From the NCBI GenBank assembly GCA_013002505.1, contig JABDJL010000041.1:1-48249 (forward strand): 48,249 bases of DNA. Direction: 5' to 3'. The position numbers were made by a program, and so were the translations under genes. The notes under the pieces were generated by a model, which saw only the letters and a program-made list of their open reading frames with translations, had not been told where the DNA came from and did no database searches. Shown here one piece after another: positions 23,165 to 34,500 of the stretch; the first letter of the stretch is position 1; the number at the start of each line of letters is the position of its first letter. The DNA comes from Lysobacterales bacterium. GTDB taxonomy: Bacteria > Pseudomonadota > Gammaproteobacteria > Xanthomonadales > SZUA-36.

Positions 23165-25273
23165 CTAGTTTTCCAATTCCTGCATCATACTCTGGGCTTC
23201 CCGGACCTGGGCCTCGTTGCCCGTTTCAAGCACTTCCTCCAGCATTTGCCGAGCCGATTCCGGATCGTTCATCGACAGGTAGGCGCGGGCCAGGTCCAGG
23301 CGGGTCTCAGGGTCGCTGGTGTCAAGCTCTATCACTTCGGAATCTTCCGCGGGGCCTGCCACTGGCTTGGCCTCGTTTTTCTCCGAAGTTTCGATCTCTT
23401 CACCCGGCTCCGGTTGTCCGGAACCAGTATCATGGTCCTCGCCTTCACCGACCGTTTCATCGTTGTCCAGCGACTCAAGAATCTCCTCGGCTTCTGATCT
23501 GATCTTGACCACGGTTGCCGACTCCGCATCCGGGACGGCAGCATCCGAATCCGCCCCGATGCGCCTTAAAAGCCAGACCACGACTGCCACCAGCAACAAT
23601 AAGCCGCCAATCAGCCAGCCGAGCTTACCCTGGTACCAGGGATCTTTTTGCGGTTGCCTGACAAGCACTTCGGGTTGTTCGTCGCCGGACAGGCGATCTT
23701 CGCGCAGCGATGACTCCAGTTCCGCCATGTCGCTGCTTTCAACCGTTCCACCCGTCTCTGCCAGTTGTGATTCGAGTTCACGTATGCGCTGCGCCAGGTA
23801 TTCATTCTCCTGCTGGGCGTTGGCCAGTTCTTCTTCGGTACGCGCCAGGGTCTCACTCAATTCCTCGGAGGAAATAGCACCGGTGGCCGAATCTGCACCC
23901 AGGCCACCCGCAGACTGTCCAAGGCCTTCAGATGGCGGTACCAGTTCGAGGCGGCTTTCATCGCTTTCCCCGGCGGCTAGATCCGGGGTTGCGGGGTCTG
24001 AAGCCTCCACCGCTGTCTCGGGGGCCAGGTCGGCCAGCACCGGTGGAACATCTTCGACAGGAATTCCCGCGCGAATCGATGCGTAATTGCGCTCCTGGCG
24101 CATTGCTTCGAGCATGGCCTGCCGCTGGGTCATGCGGCCTATCTCGGAGTCTGCCGGCATACGCAAAACCACGCCGGTTTTAAGGGAATTGATATTGTTG
24201 CCGCCGAATGCATCGGGGTTCAGCCGCTGAATGGCGAGCATGGCCTGGTTGATGCTGAATTCACTGCCCCGGACATGACGCGAAGCGATCGACCAAAGGG
24301 TATCACCGCGCTGAACCGGCCCGTACGCGCCAACATCTTCACGAGGTAGCATGTCATCGGCCTGGATTACCGGCGACGGGACAGTCGCCTGCGGCCTGCT
24401 TGCCGGAACGGCGTCCGGCGAGCTTCTTTGGGCAACTTCCGGAGCCTCCGCTTCGGCCATTGCGGCAACCGGCTGTGCCTCTGCTGCAGCTTCCGAATCC
24501 TGTGGCGTAATCCCGGCGCTATCCGTCTCGGCTTCCGCGGACGCCTGGTCCGTTACACCAGGCCCGGAATCGCCCGGTGCCTCGCCCGGCTCCGTGGGTA
24601 TGGGCGAGACTGGCTGCACAGGGATTTCCTGCTCGGCCAATTCATCGAAAGGTACCGTTACTGCAGGCTCCACCGGTTCGGAAACCTGCTCCTGTTCCTG
24701 CTGTTGCTCGAGCTGCGACGCGGCGGCCAGGTCTTGCTGTTCGGCAGGCAACGGATCAGGTTCGGTGACAGGCCGTGGTTGCGGCTTGATGGTTTCGACG
24801 ACATCCAGCATTGCGGGATCAGGGTAGTCCTCTGGTTCTTGGGCACTGCGCGTAAACACCGCCGGCGCCGGGGCGCGCGAAGCAATGGTCGGGGGATCGA
24901 GGAATAAGGTGTACTCTTTCAACATCCGGCCACCTGACCAGCTCACCTCGACCACGAACTGGACGACGGGGTCCCTGACCGGCAGGCGGCTGGAAACTTC
25001 AATACCCGGGCTGTCAGGGTCTGTATTCACCACGAATCGCACCGGCACCGAAAGATTCTGTTGCATGCCGACAAATTCGTAGTCAGATGCGGCCGCCAGT
25101 TCGGCCGTAACCGTTGCGAGTTCCTGCGCAGACGCGCTGATCAGTTGAATTCTTGCCGCGATGGGCTGACCCAGGTATGAGCGGACTTCGACGTCGCCCA
25201 GGCCCAGTGCATAAGCGCCATTACCGAGCAACATCAGTACCGGGATCATCGCCGTCTTGAGGTGTTTTATCAT
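23165..25273 (-). CDS. fimV: FimV-like pilus/polarity protein with LysM and C-terminal TPR motif
   Basis: A 702-residue inner-membrane protein. The start MIKHLKTAMIPVLM begins a signal peptide ending near YALG. The conserved FimV N-terminal segment LGDVEVRSYLGQPIAARIQ follows. After a long acidic Pro/Glu/Gln-rich region, a LysM peptidoglycan-binding motif appears (YGPVQRGDTLWSIASRHV), then a coiled coil, one membrane helix (LGWLIGGLLLLVAVVVWLL), an acidic cytoplasmic part and the FimV C-terminal motif (DLARAYLSMNDPESARQML). FimV organises the cell pole, cAMP signalling and type IV pili. The frame is open 23 codons upstream, but 25273 has a good Shine-Dalgarno (AAAGG) and begins the signal peptide. 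Shorter than Pseudomonas FimV (~920). Confidence 0.92.
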   Translation of the reverse strand: MIKHLKTAMIPVLMLLGNGAYALGLGDVEVRSYLGQPIAARIQLISASAQELATVTAELAAASDYEFVGMQQNLSVPVRFVVNTDPDSPGIEVSSRLPVRDPVVQFVVEVSWSGGRMLKEYTLFLDPPTIASRAPAPAVFTRSAQEPEDYPDPAMLDVVETIKPQPRPVTEPDPLPAEQQDLAAASQLEQQQEQEQVSEPVEPAVTVPFDELAEQEIPVQPVSPIPTEPGEAPGDSGPGVTDQASAEAETDSAGITPQDSEAAAEAQPVAAMAEAEAPEVAQRSSPDAVPASRPQATVPSPVIQADDMLPREDVGAYGPVQRGDTLWSIASRHVRGSEFSINQAMLAIQRLNPDAFGGNNINSLKTGVVLRMPADSEIGRMTQRQAMLEAMRQERNYASIRAGIPVEDVPPVLADLAPETAVEASDPATPDLAAGESDESRLELVPPSEGLGQSAGGLGADSATGAISSEELSETLARTEEELANAQQENEYLAQRIRELESQLAETGGTVESSDMAELESSLREDRLSGDEQPEVLVRQPQKDPWYQGKLGWLIGGLLLLVAVVVWLLRRIGADSDAAVPDAESATVVKIRSEAEEILESLDNDETVGEGEDHDTGSGQPEPGEEIETSEKNEAKPVAGPAEDSEVIELDTSDPETRLDLARAYLSMNDPESARQMLEEVLETGNEAQVREAQSMMQELEN

Positions 25274-25353
25274 GTGCCTTTGTCCTGCCAATCCGTGGCT
25301 GCGGGCCAGCTTTTTATCATTGTTCGGGGCCGGTCGATTCACTAAAATTCTAC

Positions 25354-26403
25354 TCAGCCTGTTGCCCTGGCGCCAGCACCAGTTGCGCGGGCCTGTATTT
25401 GCTGGAGAATTTGCACGGCATTGAGTGCCGCCCCTTTACGTACATTATCTGCCACCACCCACATGTTAATTCCCCGTGGGTGGGTGTGATCCTGTCGTAA
25501 CCGGCTCACGAAAACCTCGTCCTGGCCGGCGGCATGGGTTACTGCTGTCGCAAATTCCTGCGGCCGGTCCTCGACCAGGCTCACGCCGGGGGCCTGGCTC
25601 AACAGTTGCCGTACGCGGTCTATGTCGATGGACCGTTTTGTTTCGAGATGAACCGCTTCAGAGTGACCAAAAAAAACTGGAACACGCACCGCCGTTGCAT
25701 TAACCCGGATTTCATCGTCTTCGAGTATCTTGCTGGTTTCCCACTGCAGTTTCATCTCTTCGCGAGTGTAACCGTTGTCCTGCAGCGTATCGATGCCGGG
25801 TATTGCATTGAACGCAATGGGTTGCGCGAACTGACCCGCCTTGACCTCGCGCATGCCCAGGCGATCAGCGGTTTGCCTGGCCAGCTCTTCCATCCCGGCC
25901 CGGCCTGCGCCGGACACCGACTGGTAGGTGGCGACATTGATGCGCTCAATGCCGACTTCCCGGTGTATCGGTGCAATTGCCATGACCATCTGAATGGTCG
26001 AACAATTAGGGTTAGCGATAATACTGCCGGGTTTGACACCGCTCAAAAGATGGCCATTCACCTCGGGAACAATCAGCGGCACATCTGCCTCGTAGCGGAA
26101 TGCCGAGGTATTGTCGATCACGATGGCGCCTGCCGCTGCGGCACGTGACGCATGAAGCCGGCTGACGTCTGCGCCGGCAGAAAATAGCGCGAAATCAACC
26201 CCGATAAAATCAAATTCGGCAAGGTCCCCGACGTCCAGGGCATGGCGGCCAAAATTAACCTGCCTGCCGATCGAGCGCTCACTTGCCAGTGCATGGATAT
26301 GGCACTCACGGCCCAATCGCTGCGCGACAATCGACAACATGGCCTCACCGACGGCGCCGGTTGCGCCCACCACTGCGATGACTGGCTGCTTTACCTTATT
26401 CAT
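25354..26403 (-). CDS. asd: Aspartate-semialdehyde dehydrogenase
   Basis: A 349-residue enzyme that makes aspartate semialdehyde for lysine, threonine, methionine and diaminopimelate. It has the NADP loop [13 protein letters not shown], the catalytic Cys ~134 in [12 protein letters not shown], and the active-site stretch [20 protein letters not shown], which spans residues I list as two pieces: [13 protein letters not shown] and YTREEMK. The NCST motif supports a true enzyme rather than a Usg-like relative, which sits at similar loci in some species. The start ATG at 26403 overlaps the end of aroC by 8 bp. Confidence 0.92.
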   Translation of the reverse strand: MNKVKQPVIAVVGATGAVGEAMLSIVAQRLGRECHIHALASERSIGRQVNFGRHALDVGDLAEFDFIGVDFALFSAGADVSRLHASRAAAAGAIVIDNTSAFRYEADVPLIVPEVNGHLLSGVKPGSIIANPNCSTIQMVMAIAPIHREVGIERINVATYQSVSGAGRAGMEELARQTADRLGMREVKAGQFAQPIAFNAIPGIDTLQDNGYTREEMKLQWETSKILEDDEIRVNATAVRVPVFFGHSEAVHLETKRSIDIDRVRQLLSQAPGVSLVEDRPQEFATAVTHAAGQDEVFVSRLRQDHTHPRGINMWVVADNVRKGAALNAVQILQQIQARATGAGARATG

Positions 26404-27463
26404 GGCCGGTCTGGGCACGATGCCTCAAAACATGATCCATCAGCACCAGGGCCAACATGGCCTCGACGATCGGGGTTGCCCTGATACCCACACAGGGATC
26501 ATGGCGGCCCTTGGTCACTACTTCGACTTCGTTGCCATCCACGTCCAGCCCACGGCACGGCAGGCGCAAACTGGAGGCGGGCTTGAACGCCACGCTGACC
26601 CGGATGTCCTGGCCGCTGGATATACCACCGAGTATGCCGCCGGCGTGATTAGACAGGAAACCCTGTTGCGTCATCTCGTCACGGTGCTCCGTGCCCAACT
26701 GGGCCACGCAATCAAAGCCAGCCCCGATTTCGACCGCCTTGGCCGCGTTGATCCCCATCATCGCGCTGGCCAGCTCTGCATCCAGTTTGCCGTAGACCGG
26801 CTCACCCAGCCCAGCCGGTACACCACTGGCCACGGCTGAAATACGCGCGCCGGTCGAGTCGCCGGACTTGCGCAGGCTGTCCATGTGGGCTTCAAGTTCT
26901 GGCACCTTGTCCGGGTCGGGACAGAAAAACGGGTTTGCATTGATGGTCTCGCGGACAAACTGCTGGTCGGTCCGGATAGGCCCCAGCTGGGCGAGCCAGC
27001 CATATATCTCGATACCATATTGTTCTTCAAGCCACTTGCGTGCAATGGCACCGGCAGCAACACGCATGGTGGTTTCGCGGGCTGATGAGCGCCCACCGCC
27101 GCGGTAGTCGCGAATTCCGTACTTTTTAAAATAGGTGTAATCAGCATGGCCCGGGCGAAACTGACGTGCAATGTCGGTGTAGTCGCGCGGCCGTGCATCG
27201 GTATTTTCAATCAAAAGGGCAATGGGGTGCCCGGTTGTTTTACCCTCGAAGACGCCGGACAGAATTTGCACATCATCTTCCTCTCGTCTTTGCGAGGTGT
27301 GCCGTGACTTGCCCGTGGCGCGGCGCTCCAGTTGGGCGCGGATGTACTCAGCGTCTATTTCCAGTCCGGGTGGACAACCGTCCACGACGCAACCGATGGC
27401 CGGACCATGGCTTTCACCAAAGGTCGTCATCGTGAAAATGCGGCCAAAAGTATTAAATGACAT
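26396..27463 (-). CDS. aroC: Chorismate synthase
   Basis: A 355-residue FMN-dependent enzyme, last step of the shikimate pathway, giving chorismate. The start [20 protein letters not shown] is the conserved beginning. The family signatures [37 protein letters not shown] (two pieces: [11 protein letters not shown] and TMRVAAGA) and the C-terminal [17 protein letters not shown] are present. Length matches E. coli (361). It overlaps prmB by 11 bp upstream and asd by 8 bp downstream, so the three are cotranslated. Confidence 0.97.
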   Translation of the reverse strand: MSFNTFGRIFTMTTFGESHGPAIGCVVDGCPPGLEIDAEYIRAQLERRATGKSRHTSQRREEDDVQILSGVFEGKTTGHPIALLIENTDARPRDYTDIARQFRPGHADYTYFKKYGIRDYRGGGRSSARETTMRVAAGAIARKWLEEQYGIEIYGWLAQLGPIRTDQQFVRETINANPFFCPDPDKVPELEAHMDSLRKSGDSTGARISAVASGVPAGLGEPVYGKLDAELASAMMGINAAKAVEIGAGFDCVAQLGTEHRDEMTQQGFLSNHAGGILGGISSGQDIRVSVAFKPASSLRLPCRGLDVDGNEVEVVTKGRHDPCVGIRATPIVEAMLALVLMDHVLRHRAQTGHE

Positions 27464-28361
27464 TTGCCTGGGCTTCCAGTGCTGTTTCCAACCGTGAACG
27501 ATGCACGAGTAATTGCTCCCTGTCCATGATGAATACGCCGTCCCCGCCACGATCAAAGTCAATCCATGTCAACGCAACGCCGGGTAAAGCCCGATGGAGT
27601 GCCTCTGCGCTCTCGCCAACTTCGCAAATTAACACGCCCTGCGGCGATAAATACCGGGCTGCGTCTTTCATGATGCGCAGCGGAATTTCGAGCCCACCCG
27701 CTGCACTGACCAGCGCCAGTTCCGGTTCCGCTTGATACTCGCCCGGCAAGGCAGCAAATACGTCTTTCGAAACGTATGGCGGATTACTGAGGATCAGGTC
27801 GAATGCCTGGGTTGGCAGCTGTGCAAACAGGTCGGACCGGAAGAAGGTAATGCGTTTATCCACCTCGTGCAGTTGCGCATTCTTTCGAGCCACCTGCAGC
27901 GCCGCAGCGCTGATGTCGCTTGCCACCAGGCGTGCCGCGGGCATGGCCAGCGCCGTGGCCACCGCCAGGGCCCCGCTTCCCGTGCACAGGTCAAGGATTT
28001 CAACGGTGGTTTCCGGATCGAGCCACGGCTCGAACCGGGACTGGATCAACTCTGCTATCGGCGATCGTGGCACCAACACCTGGTCGTTGACCTCGAACCT
28101 CAGCCCACAAAACCAGGCTTCACCCAGCACGTAGGCCAGCGGCGCACGGCTGCTGATGCGGCGCTCCAGCAGAGACAGAATTCGTTGCGCTTCGTCAACA
28201 CTCACATCGCCCTCCGGAAAGCCGTCTCCCGGTGCAATGCCGAGACCGGCCGAGACCAGCCATGCTGCCTCATCCGTGGCGTTCTCGGTCCCGTGCCCGA
28301 AAGTAAGCCCGGCATCCTGCATCGCGTTCGAGCAATGATCGAGCAACGCTGTCGCGTCCAT
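27453..28361 (-). CDS. prmB: Ribosomal protein L3 N5-glutamine methyltransferase
   Basis: A 302-residue SAM-dependent methyltransferase of the HemK/PrmC family. The motif I loop is [17 protein letters not shown], and the glutamine-binding NPPYV is in [13 protein letters not shown]. PrmB modifies a glutamine of ribosomal protein L3 during ribosome assembly. Position beside aroC is the usual place of prmB, which separates it from prmC (next to prfA). It is divergent from psd, with 81 bp between the starts. Confidence 0.93.
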   Translation of the reverse strand: MDATALLDHCSNAMQDAGLTFGHGTENATDEAAWLVSAGLGIAPGDGFPEGDVSVDEAQRILSLLERRISSRAPLAYVLGEAWFCGLRFEVNDQVLVPRSPIAELIQSRFEPWLDPETTVEILDLCTGSGALAVATALAMPAARLVASDISAAALQVARKNAQLHEVDKRITFFRSDLFAQLPTQAFDLILSNPPYVSKDVFAALPGEYQAEPELALVSAAGGLEIPLRIMKDAARYLSPQGVLICEVGESAEALHRALPGVALTWIDFDRGGDGVFIMDREQLLVHRSRLETALEAQANVI

Positions 28362-28442
28362 GTTTGCCTCAATATTTCAGCAGGGAAGAAGTATAATTCA
28401 GCAGCCGCCCGCGATCCCGGCTGGGCGTTCACCTGGGGTTTG

Positions 28443-29309
28443 ATGAAATTGTTCCGGCTGCTCGAAAAACCGGCGTGCGTGGTGCAAGGTTTGCTGCCAC
28501 AGCGATTCCTGACCGCGATGGTCTATCGCCTGATGCGGATCCGCGCGCCCTGGTTCAAGAACTTTCAGATTCACATGATCGCAAAACTGGTCGGCGTGGA
28601 CTGGTCCGAGGCGGCCTCGCAGAATCCCCGAGATTACGAGCATTTCAACGCATTTTTCACGCGCGCCCTCAGAGAAGATGCACGCAGTTTTCCCCAGGGT
28701 AACAAGATCCTGTGCAGCCCTTGCGATGGAAGGGTCAGCGAACTGGGGCCAATCGAGGAAGATCGCGTTTACCAGGCCAAGGGCAAGAGTTATTCATTGC
28801 AGGCTTTGCTGGCCGCAGACCCGCAGGCCAGTGAATGGCAAGGCGGGCATTTTGCGACCATATACCTGTCGCCACGGGACTATCACCGCATCCACATGCC
28901 GATGGCGGGCCGGCTGCGCAAGATGATCTACGTGCCAGGGAAGCTGTTCAGCGTGGCGCCCTACACCGTCAGAAACGTCGATGAGCTGTTTGCCATCAAC
29001 GAGAGGGTGATCTGCATTTTCGATACCGCCGTCGGACCGCTGGCGGTGATCCTGGTCGGCGCCATGCTGGTGGCCGGAATGGAAACGGTTTGGGCGGGGG
29101 AGATTACGCCACGCGCCGATCGCGAACTCGAGGTCACCGAATATGGGGATGACGGACCCTGCTTTGAGCTTGGCCAGGAAATGGGCCGCTTCAACATGGG
29201 CTCAACCGTTGTATTGTTGCTGCCCGCCAACGCCGTTTCCGGCGCCTTCCGGCACGCACCGGGTGATTCCATCCAGCTTGGCAATGCACTGGCCGATCTT
29301 CAAATTTGA
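28443..29309 (+). CDS. psd: Phosphatidylserine decarboxylase
   Basis: A 288-residue inner-membrane-associated enzyme that makes phosphatidylethanolamine. It is a self-cleaving pyruvoyl enzyme: the cleavage site is MGST, with the processed serine at residue 254, the same number as in E. coli Psd, where the motif is LGST. The active-site segment FATIYLSPRDYHRIHMP is intact. The frame is open far upstream into the prmB region, but MKLFRLLEKP at 28443 gives the normal length and start. Confidence 0.95.
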   Translation: MKLFRLLEKPACVVQGLLPQRFLTAMVYRLMRIRAPWFKNFQIHMIAKLVGVDWSEAASQNPRDYEHFNAFFTRALREDARSFPQGNKILCSPCDGRVSELGPIEEDRVYQAKGKSYSLQALLAADPQASEWQGGHFATIYLSPRDYHRIHMPMAGRLRKMIYVPGKLFSVAPYTVRNVDELFAINERVICIFDTAVGPLAVILVGAMLVAGMETVWAGEITPRADRELEVTEYGDDGPCFELGQEMGRFNMGSTVVLLLPANAVSGAFRHAPGDSIQLGNALADLQI

Positions 29310-29340
29310 ACCTGCGCGAATAATTCGACTCAAACTGGGC

Positions 29341-30051
29341 ATGTCTATGAAACTTTTATCCATGAGCCTTTCAACATTGCTTTGTAATATGTTCCTGCTC
29401 GCCGCCTCGCCGGCTGCACTGGCCCAGGACGGCGAACCGGAAGAGGCCGAAAAACCAGCCCCAAGCCTGTCCGAGTTGGCTGCTGCAGCAGACCTGGTGG
29501 CTTTGGTGCGGGTGCTGGATACCGATTACCAGTACACCCGCAATTTCCCCAGCGGCGGCAGCGCCTTCCTCGAGGTGCTGATTCCTTACAAGGTCAGCAG
29601 GCCATTGGAAGATATTCTCGAGGTCTACGAAGAAGGCCTGCACGAGGGTGAGTGCTATTTTGAAAACCCCTCGGTGCTCGAGGAAGGGCGGCGGCACCTG
29701 GTATTCCTCAGGTTTCACCCGCAGGTCGAAGACCAGTACCAGGGACTGGATCAGGGCTGCCGGCTCGAAATGCTGGTCACAGCGGATAACGGTTACGCGC
29801 TGCGCTACCCACTGAATGGGATCGAGGTTTCAGATGATGTACAGGGCCTCGCCCAACAAATGCGCTACGCCGACGGCTACGCGGTGTTCAAATTTGAAGA
29901 CCTGCCGGCGGATGAACGCGTGTGGCTGGAAGAAAACGGCTACCTCGCGCGCGAGGGCGAACACTACCGCTACACCCATGGCATTCCGGTCAGCGAGGTC
30001 CGAAAACTCATGGGACCCGAAGCGTTGACGCTGGACCGTAGCCTCAAGTAA
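29341..30051 (+). CDS. Secreted protein of unknown function
   Basis: A 236-residue protein with a clear Sec signal peptide (LLSMSLSTLLCNMFLLAA, cleavage near ALAQ at ~28). The mature part is acidic. It begins with a low-complexity Glu/Pro stretch, then a compact domain with LVALVRVLDTDYQY and VLIPYKVSRPLEDIL, a GECYFENP segment and a C-terminal YRYTHGIPVSEVRKLMG. Two cysteines (in GECYF and QGCRLEM) could form a disulphide. I do not recognise a family. It starts 31 bp after psd on the same strand and may be cotranscribed. The start could also be the ATG at 29347. Confidence 0.75.
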   Translation: MSMKLLSMSLSTLLCNMFLLAASPAALAQDGEPEEAEKPAPSLSELAAAADLVALVRVLDTDYQYTRNFPSGGSAFLEVLIPYKVSRPLEDILEVYEEGLHEGECYFENPSVLEEGRRHLVFLRFHPQVEDQYQGLDQGCRLEMLVTADNGYALRYPLNGIEVSDDVQGLAQQMRYADGYAVFKFEDLPADERVWLEENGYLAREGEHYRYTHGIPVSEVRKLMGPEALTLDRSLK

Positions 30052-30059
30052 GCCCGGAT

Positions 30060-31454
30060 TCAGGCAACAATACGATAGCAGGGTTGGTAATGCGTGCCCG
30101 GCAGCTTCATGCGGTGATCGGCAACGAAACAACTCAACAAGCCATCCATTGCCGACATGATTTCGGGCTCCCCGCTGATTTCGAACTCGCCTCTTTCACG
30201 TATGGTATGAAGCGTATCCGGTTTCACGTTGCCGGCCACGATTCCTGAAAAAGCGCGTCTCAAATTCGCGGCCAGGTCATGGACAGGCAGGCCACGATGT
30301 ATTTTCAGGCCAGCCATGGCTTCGTGGGTGGGCTCAAACGGAATCTGGAATTCCTCGTCAATCTGAAGCAGCCAGTTAAAGTAATAGGCATCCTTCAGAT
30401 CGCGGCGCTTGTCTTTGACCTGCAACAGCCCGGTATGCATCTGGCGAGCCACTTCGGCCGGGTCATCAATAATGATGCGGTATTTCGTCGCTGCGACCTC
30501 GCCCAGCGTCAGGCGTATAAAGGCGTCGATCTGCTCGAAATAGGTCGCGGCGGTGGCCGGGCCTGTCATGATCACCGGAAACGGCAGTTCATCATTGGCC
30601 GGGTTGAGCAGAATGCCAAGCAGGTAGAGAATTTCTTCCGCAGTTCCCGCCCCGCCGGGAAAAATAACGATGCCGTGGCCAAAGCGGACAAACGCCTCGA
30701 GGCGCTTTTCAATGTCTGGCATGATCACCAGTTCATTGACGATCGGGTTGGGCGACTCAGCGGCAATTATTCCGGGTTCAGAGATACCGACGTACCGGCC
30801 GCCTCGAAAACGCTGCTTGGCGTGCGCAATGGTTGCGCCCTTCATTGGGCCCTTCATGGCACCCGGTCCGCAACCGGTACAGATGTTCAGTTCGCGCAGG
30901 CCGATCTGGTAGCCAACCTCTTTCGTGTAATCGTACTCCTCGCGCTGAATCGAATGCCCACCCCAGCACACCACTACATTGGGCTCGGTCTGGGGCTTGA
31001 ACACCGCCGCATTGCGCAAAATTTCGAACACCGCGTTGGTAATGTCGGCGGAACTGTCGAGGCCCCAGTGCGGATTGTTGCTGATCTCGGTGTCGTAATA
31101 GACCAGGTCCCTGATCACCGAGGACAGTAATTCGCGAATGCCCTCGATCATGCGCCCATCCACGAAGGCCGAACCCGGCGCATTGCTCAGTTCAAGCCGG
31201 ATGCCCCGGTTGACCTGTTGCACCTCGATTTCAAAATCATGGTAGCGCTGCAGCAAGGCTTCGGCATCGTCACCCTGGTTGCCGCTGTTGAGCACAGCCA
31301 GCGCGCAACGGCGCAACAGGGCCGCAAGGTCGCCGCGGCTTGCGTCGTGCAGGCGTTCAACCTCCATTCGACTCAGGGTCGTTAGTATGCCTGCCGGATA
31401 AATACGGGCATTTACGGAATCAGAGGGCAAGTTTCTCTCCTGGTGCGCACTCAT
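30060..31454 (-). CDS. ppnN: Pyrimidine/purine nucleotide 5'-monophosphate nucleosidase (PpnN/YgdH)
   Basis: A 464-residue LOG-family enzyme that cleaves nucleoside monophosphates to base and ribose 5-phosphate; in E. coli it is stimulated by (p)ppGpp. The PGGxGTxxE signature is present as FPGGAGTAEEILYLLG. Flanking family-specific domains (N-terminal NARIYPAGILTTLSRMEV and C-terminal DALHTIRERG-like stretch, here DTLHTIRERGEFE) match the long PpnN type rather than short LOG proteins. The frame is open to 31520, but MSAHQERNLPS at 31454 gives the family length. It converges with the secreted-protein gene. Confidence 0.9.
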   Translation of the reverse strand: MSAHQERNLPSDSVNARIYPAGILTTLSRMEVERLHDASRGDLAALLRRCALAVLNSGNQGDDAEALLQRYHDFEIEVQQVNRGIRLELSNAPGSAFVDGRMIEGIRELLSSVIRDLVYYDTEISNNPHWGLDSSADITNAVFEILRNAAVFKPQTEPNVVVCWGGHSIQREEYDYTKEVGYQIGLRELNICTGCGPGAMKGPMKGATIAHAKQRFRGGRYVGISEPGIIAAESPNPIVNELVIMPDIEKRLEAFVRFGHGIVIFPGGAGTAEEILYLLGILLNPANDELPFPVIMTGPATAATYFEQIDAFIRLTLGEVAATKYRIIIDDPAEVARQMHTGLLQVKDKRRDLKDAYYFNWLLQIDEEFQIPFEPTHEAMAGLKIHRGLPVHDLAANLRRAFSGIVAGNVKPDTLHTIRERGEFEISGEPEIMSAMDGLLSCFVADHRMKLPGTHYQPCYRIVA

Positions 31455-31482
31455 TCGGGTCGCTGATTGTACCCGAAGGTGT

Positions 31483-31514
31483 AAAAAAAGAGGCCAGCTT
31501 TCGCCGGCCTCTTT
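31483..31514 (-). terminator. Rho-independent terminator for the Oar-like receptor gene
   Basis: An inverted repeat with arms AAAGAGGCC and GGCCTCTTT, loop of ten bases, followed on the minus strand by seven T residues. It lies 45 bp past the stop of the receptor gene and just upstream of ppnN, isolating the two. Confidence 0.85.
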
Positions 31515-31558
31515 GGTCACTCCCCATTTAATCGATGGGTTGCTGGTTCAGATCGTGT

Positions 31559-34500
31559 TCAGAAGTTGAACTCGATACCGAAGCGAGCTTCCCACGCAGA
31601 GGCTGATTCACGAACGTCTTCAACTGAACCGTCCCGGAAGCGGGTGAATACAAACTGCCCCTGTTCATTAACCGTATTGTTAATGACCTGAACCGGGAAG
31701 AATTCCGCATCGTTAATCACGCCCCAGCTATCCTTGATCAGGTTGCCGATGTTGTAGATGTTGACAAAAATTCTGCCGCTGGTGTCACCCCAGCCCGGCA
31801 GTTCCTGCGTGAAGCGGAAGTTGAACCGTGATGACCAGCCAGCATGCCGAGAGTTACGCTCGACATAGGCGCCACGGGCCAGGCCTTCGCGCTCGATAAA
31901 GGCATCAAAACCGGCCTGGTCGTCTGCGCCCCAGGCTGAGCCATAGACCACGTTCGGGTCACTCGGGCCACTCGGCACGTATAACAGGTGGCGGCCAAAC
32001 GGACGGTCATCTTCCTGGCCGGCCGAATCCATCACCCAGCTCTGCGGCTGGCCTTCAGCAGCGTAGCCGTACAGCGTGAAGCGGGTTTCCAGGCCATCAA
32101 AGAATTCCTTACCCCAGCTCGCACGCATCGTCAGACGCTGCGGCACCAGGTAGTTGGTGGTGCCCGGAACCGGATCGTCAAGGTCAATCACCGCTGGAGA
32201 GGAGAAGTTGGTTTCAGCCGTGAACGAGGTCATCGGAGAGACGTCTTCCGCGTCGTTGTAAGCATAACCAAATTGCAGGTCCAGGCCGTTTTCAAACTGC
32301 TTTTGGAACGACAGCGAGAACAGGTGGCTGTCCGGCTCGCGATTTGAATTGGTCAGCATGTAGTTCTCAGCGCCGCAGCCTGAGCAGTTACGGTAGATTG
32401 GTGCGCCTGTCGAGGTTTGCCCGACTTCACGCAGAGAAATGTTGCGGTAGAAGGCCGGATCCTGCTGTTTCGAGTACAGGTAATCCACGTCCATGGTCCA
32501 CTCACCCCAGGGCATATCCCAGGTTGCGCCGAGGGCCACTTTCCATTCAGAAGGCTGCTCGTAATTTGGATCCAGCAGGTTGGTATTCCGGGTAGAGCCG
32601 CTGTCGGGGCCGGTGGCAGCCACCTGGTCAACCAGGGTTTGCGGGACGTCGTAGCCCGGGCGGCCCTGGCCGGTCAGCGGGATTGAGCCGTCAAACACCG
32701 AATCGGCTCCACTGAAGTTGCGGAACTGTAGTTGCACGTTGGTAATACCGTCGTTGGACCAGGCATTGGACAGCCATACGTTCGGGTTGCCGCCGGAATA
32801 CAGGCCGATACCACCACGCACGGTCACGTCATCACGCCAGCCCCAGGTAAAGCCGAAGCGCGGCTGCAGGATATCCAGCCCGTCAATGTTGGAGTCGTTA
32901 CGAACACCGTAGGCCTCTGTTGCCGCGGCATTGAAATTCGGACGGTCGTTGCTGTCAAACCAGTCATAACGCACGCCGAAGACCAGCGACAGGTCGTGAT
33001 CGGCGATGTACAGCTCATCCTGGATATAGAAAGTATTCAGGTTGTTGGTGTACTGGGCGGCGGCATCCAGTGGGTTATTGGTTCCACCGGCACTGCCGTA
33101 GTAGGCGCGGCTCGGACGCCCGAGCTCGAACCTGTCGATGCCGGAAATCGCGCACGCCGCGTCATCGAAGCGGCCCTGCGCGCTGAGCGCAGCACAGAAT
33201 GCCGGGTTATTGGGAGAATCGTCGAAGTAATCCCACTCGCCGCCGTTGGAGTGCTGGACAAAGATGTTGAACACCGACAGTTCCTCGCGCTCAAATCCCG
33301 CGGTAACCACGTGATCGCCGATTAGCCATTGGCCGGTCAGCTTGAAGAAATCGGATTCCCAGTTCAGGTTGTTGGCCTGGCGAGAGTCGTCCGCGCCGAG
33401 ATAAATGGTGTTGCGTCCGCCGGGAGATTCAACGGTGATCTGGTGGTCACCGAAGTCCTTGGGGCCGACCGTATTCTGGCCGTCGATCATCTCGTTGGTG
33501 CTATAGAAAAACTCTGTTGAAAATGAGTCCGTCCACTGGGATGCCAACTTGAGGTTATATGTGGTCTGCTCGGCACTCTTCTCATAAAAGTGGTTGGCAA
33601 ATTCAAACTCATTCGAATCGTTGTCCGAGGCATTGATCTGGTAGCCATCGGTATAGTTGTAGATCAGCGCGGCATTATGGTTGTCATTGATATTCCAGTC
33701 CATGCGAATCATGTACTTTTCATTCTCGCGGGACGTGTTGCCCGGCTGCCCGCCCGGATCATAGTTGTAGAGGTTCTGGGCAATACCGACTACGCGGTCG
33801 TAGTCAGCCTTGCTGAGCCAGGGACGCTCGTTACCGTTGCCAGAACCGGCATAACCCATGGCGTTAAACGTCGGGCGCTCTTCTTCTTCGTATGCAGCGA
33901 AGATAAACAGGCGGTCCTTGATAATCGGGCCACCTACGTTGAAGCCACGCTTGCGGTTGTTGAAGCCTTCACCACCCACGTTACGGTTAGCGTTACTGAC
34001 CTCAATTGAATCGGCACGGAATTGCTCGTTATTCCACTCGAACCAGACACCACCATCCCACTCGTTGGAACCAGACTTGGTCACGGCGTTGATGTTGCAA
34101 GCCGAGAATCCACCGTAAGTGACATCAAACGGCGCCAGTTCCACGGCAACCTGTTCAATCGCATCGTAAGGGAACGGCATACCGGTTGCAGTCGAGTAGC
34201 CATTGTTATTCAGGCCAAATCGGTCATTCATGCCCACGCCATCAAGCGTGACGCTGTTGAACCTGGGATGTTTGCCGGCACAGTTAATTGAGTTACCGCG
34301 GTCACCAATATCGGCGTAAATGCGTGGGTCTACGGTATAGACCTCAACGATATCGCGATCGAATGATACGGCGGTATCGAGCTCAAATTCGCTGAACGTG
34401 GCGGAAGGCCCGGCAGCGGTATCAATCAGTGCGGCAGTTTGTCCGACCACGACCACTTCTTCCATGGCCGCAGCAGTCTGGAGATTGATGGTCAGGTTGT

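Noticed and set aside
27732-28442. Long N-terminal extension of the psd frame
   Set aside because: It runs antisense through prmB and lacks conservation; the family start at 28443 gives the normal 288 residues.
30279-31130. 283-codon frame antisense to ppnN
   Set aside because: ppnN is well supported by its PGGxGTxxE motif; the antisense frame has no features.
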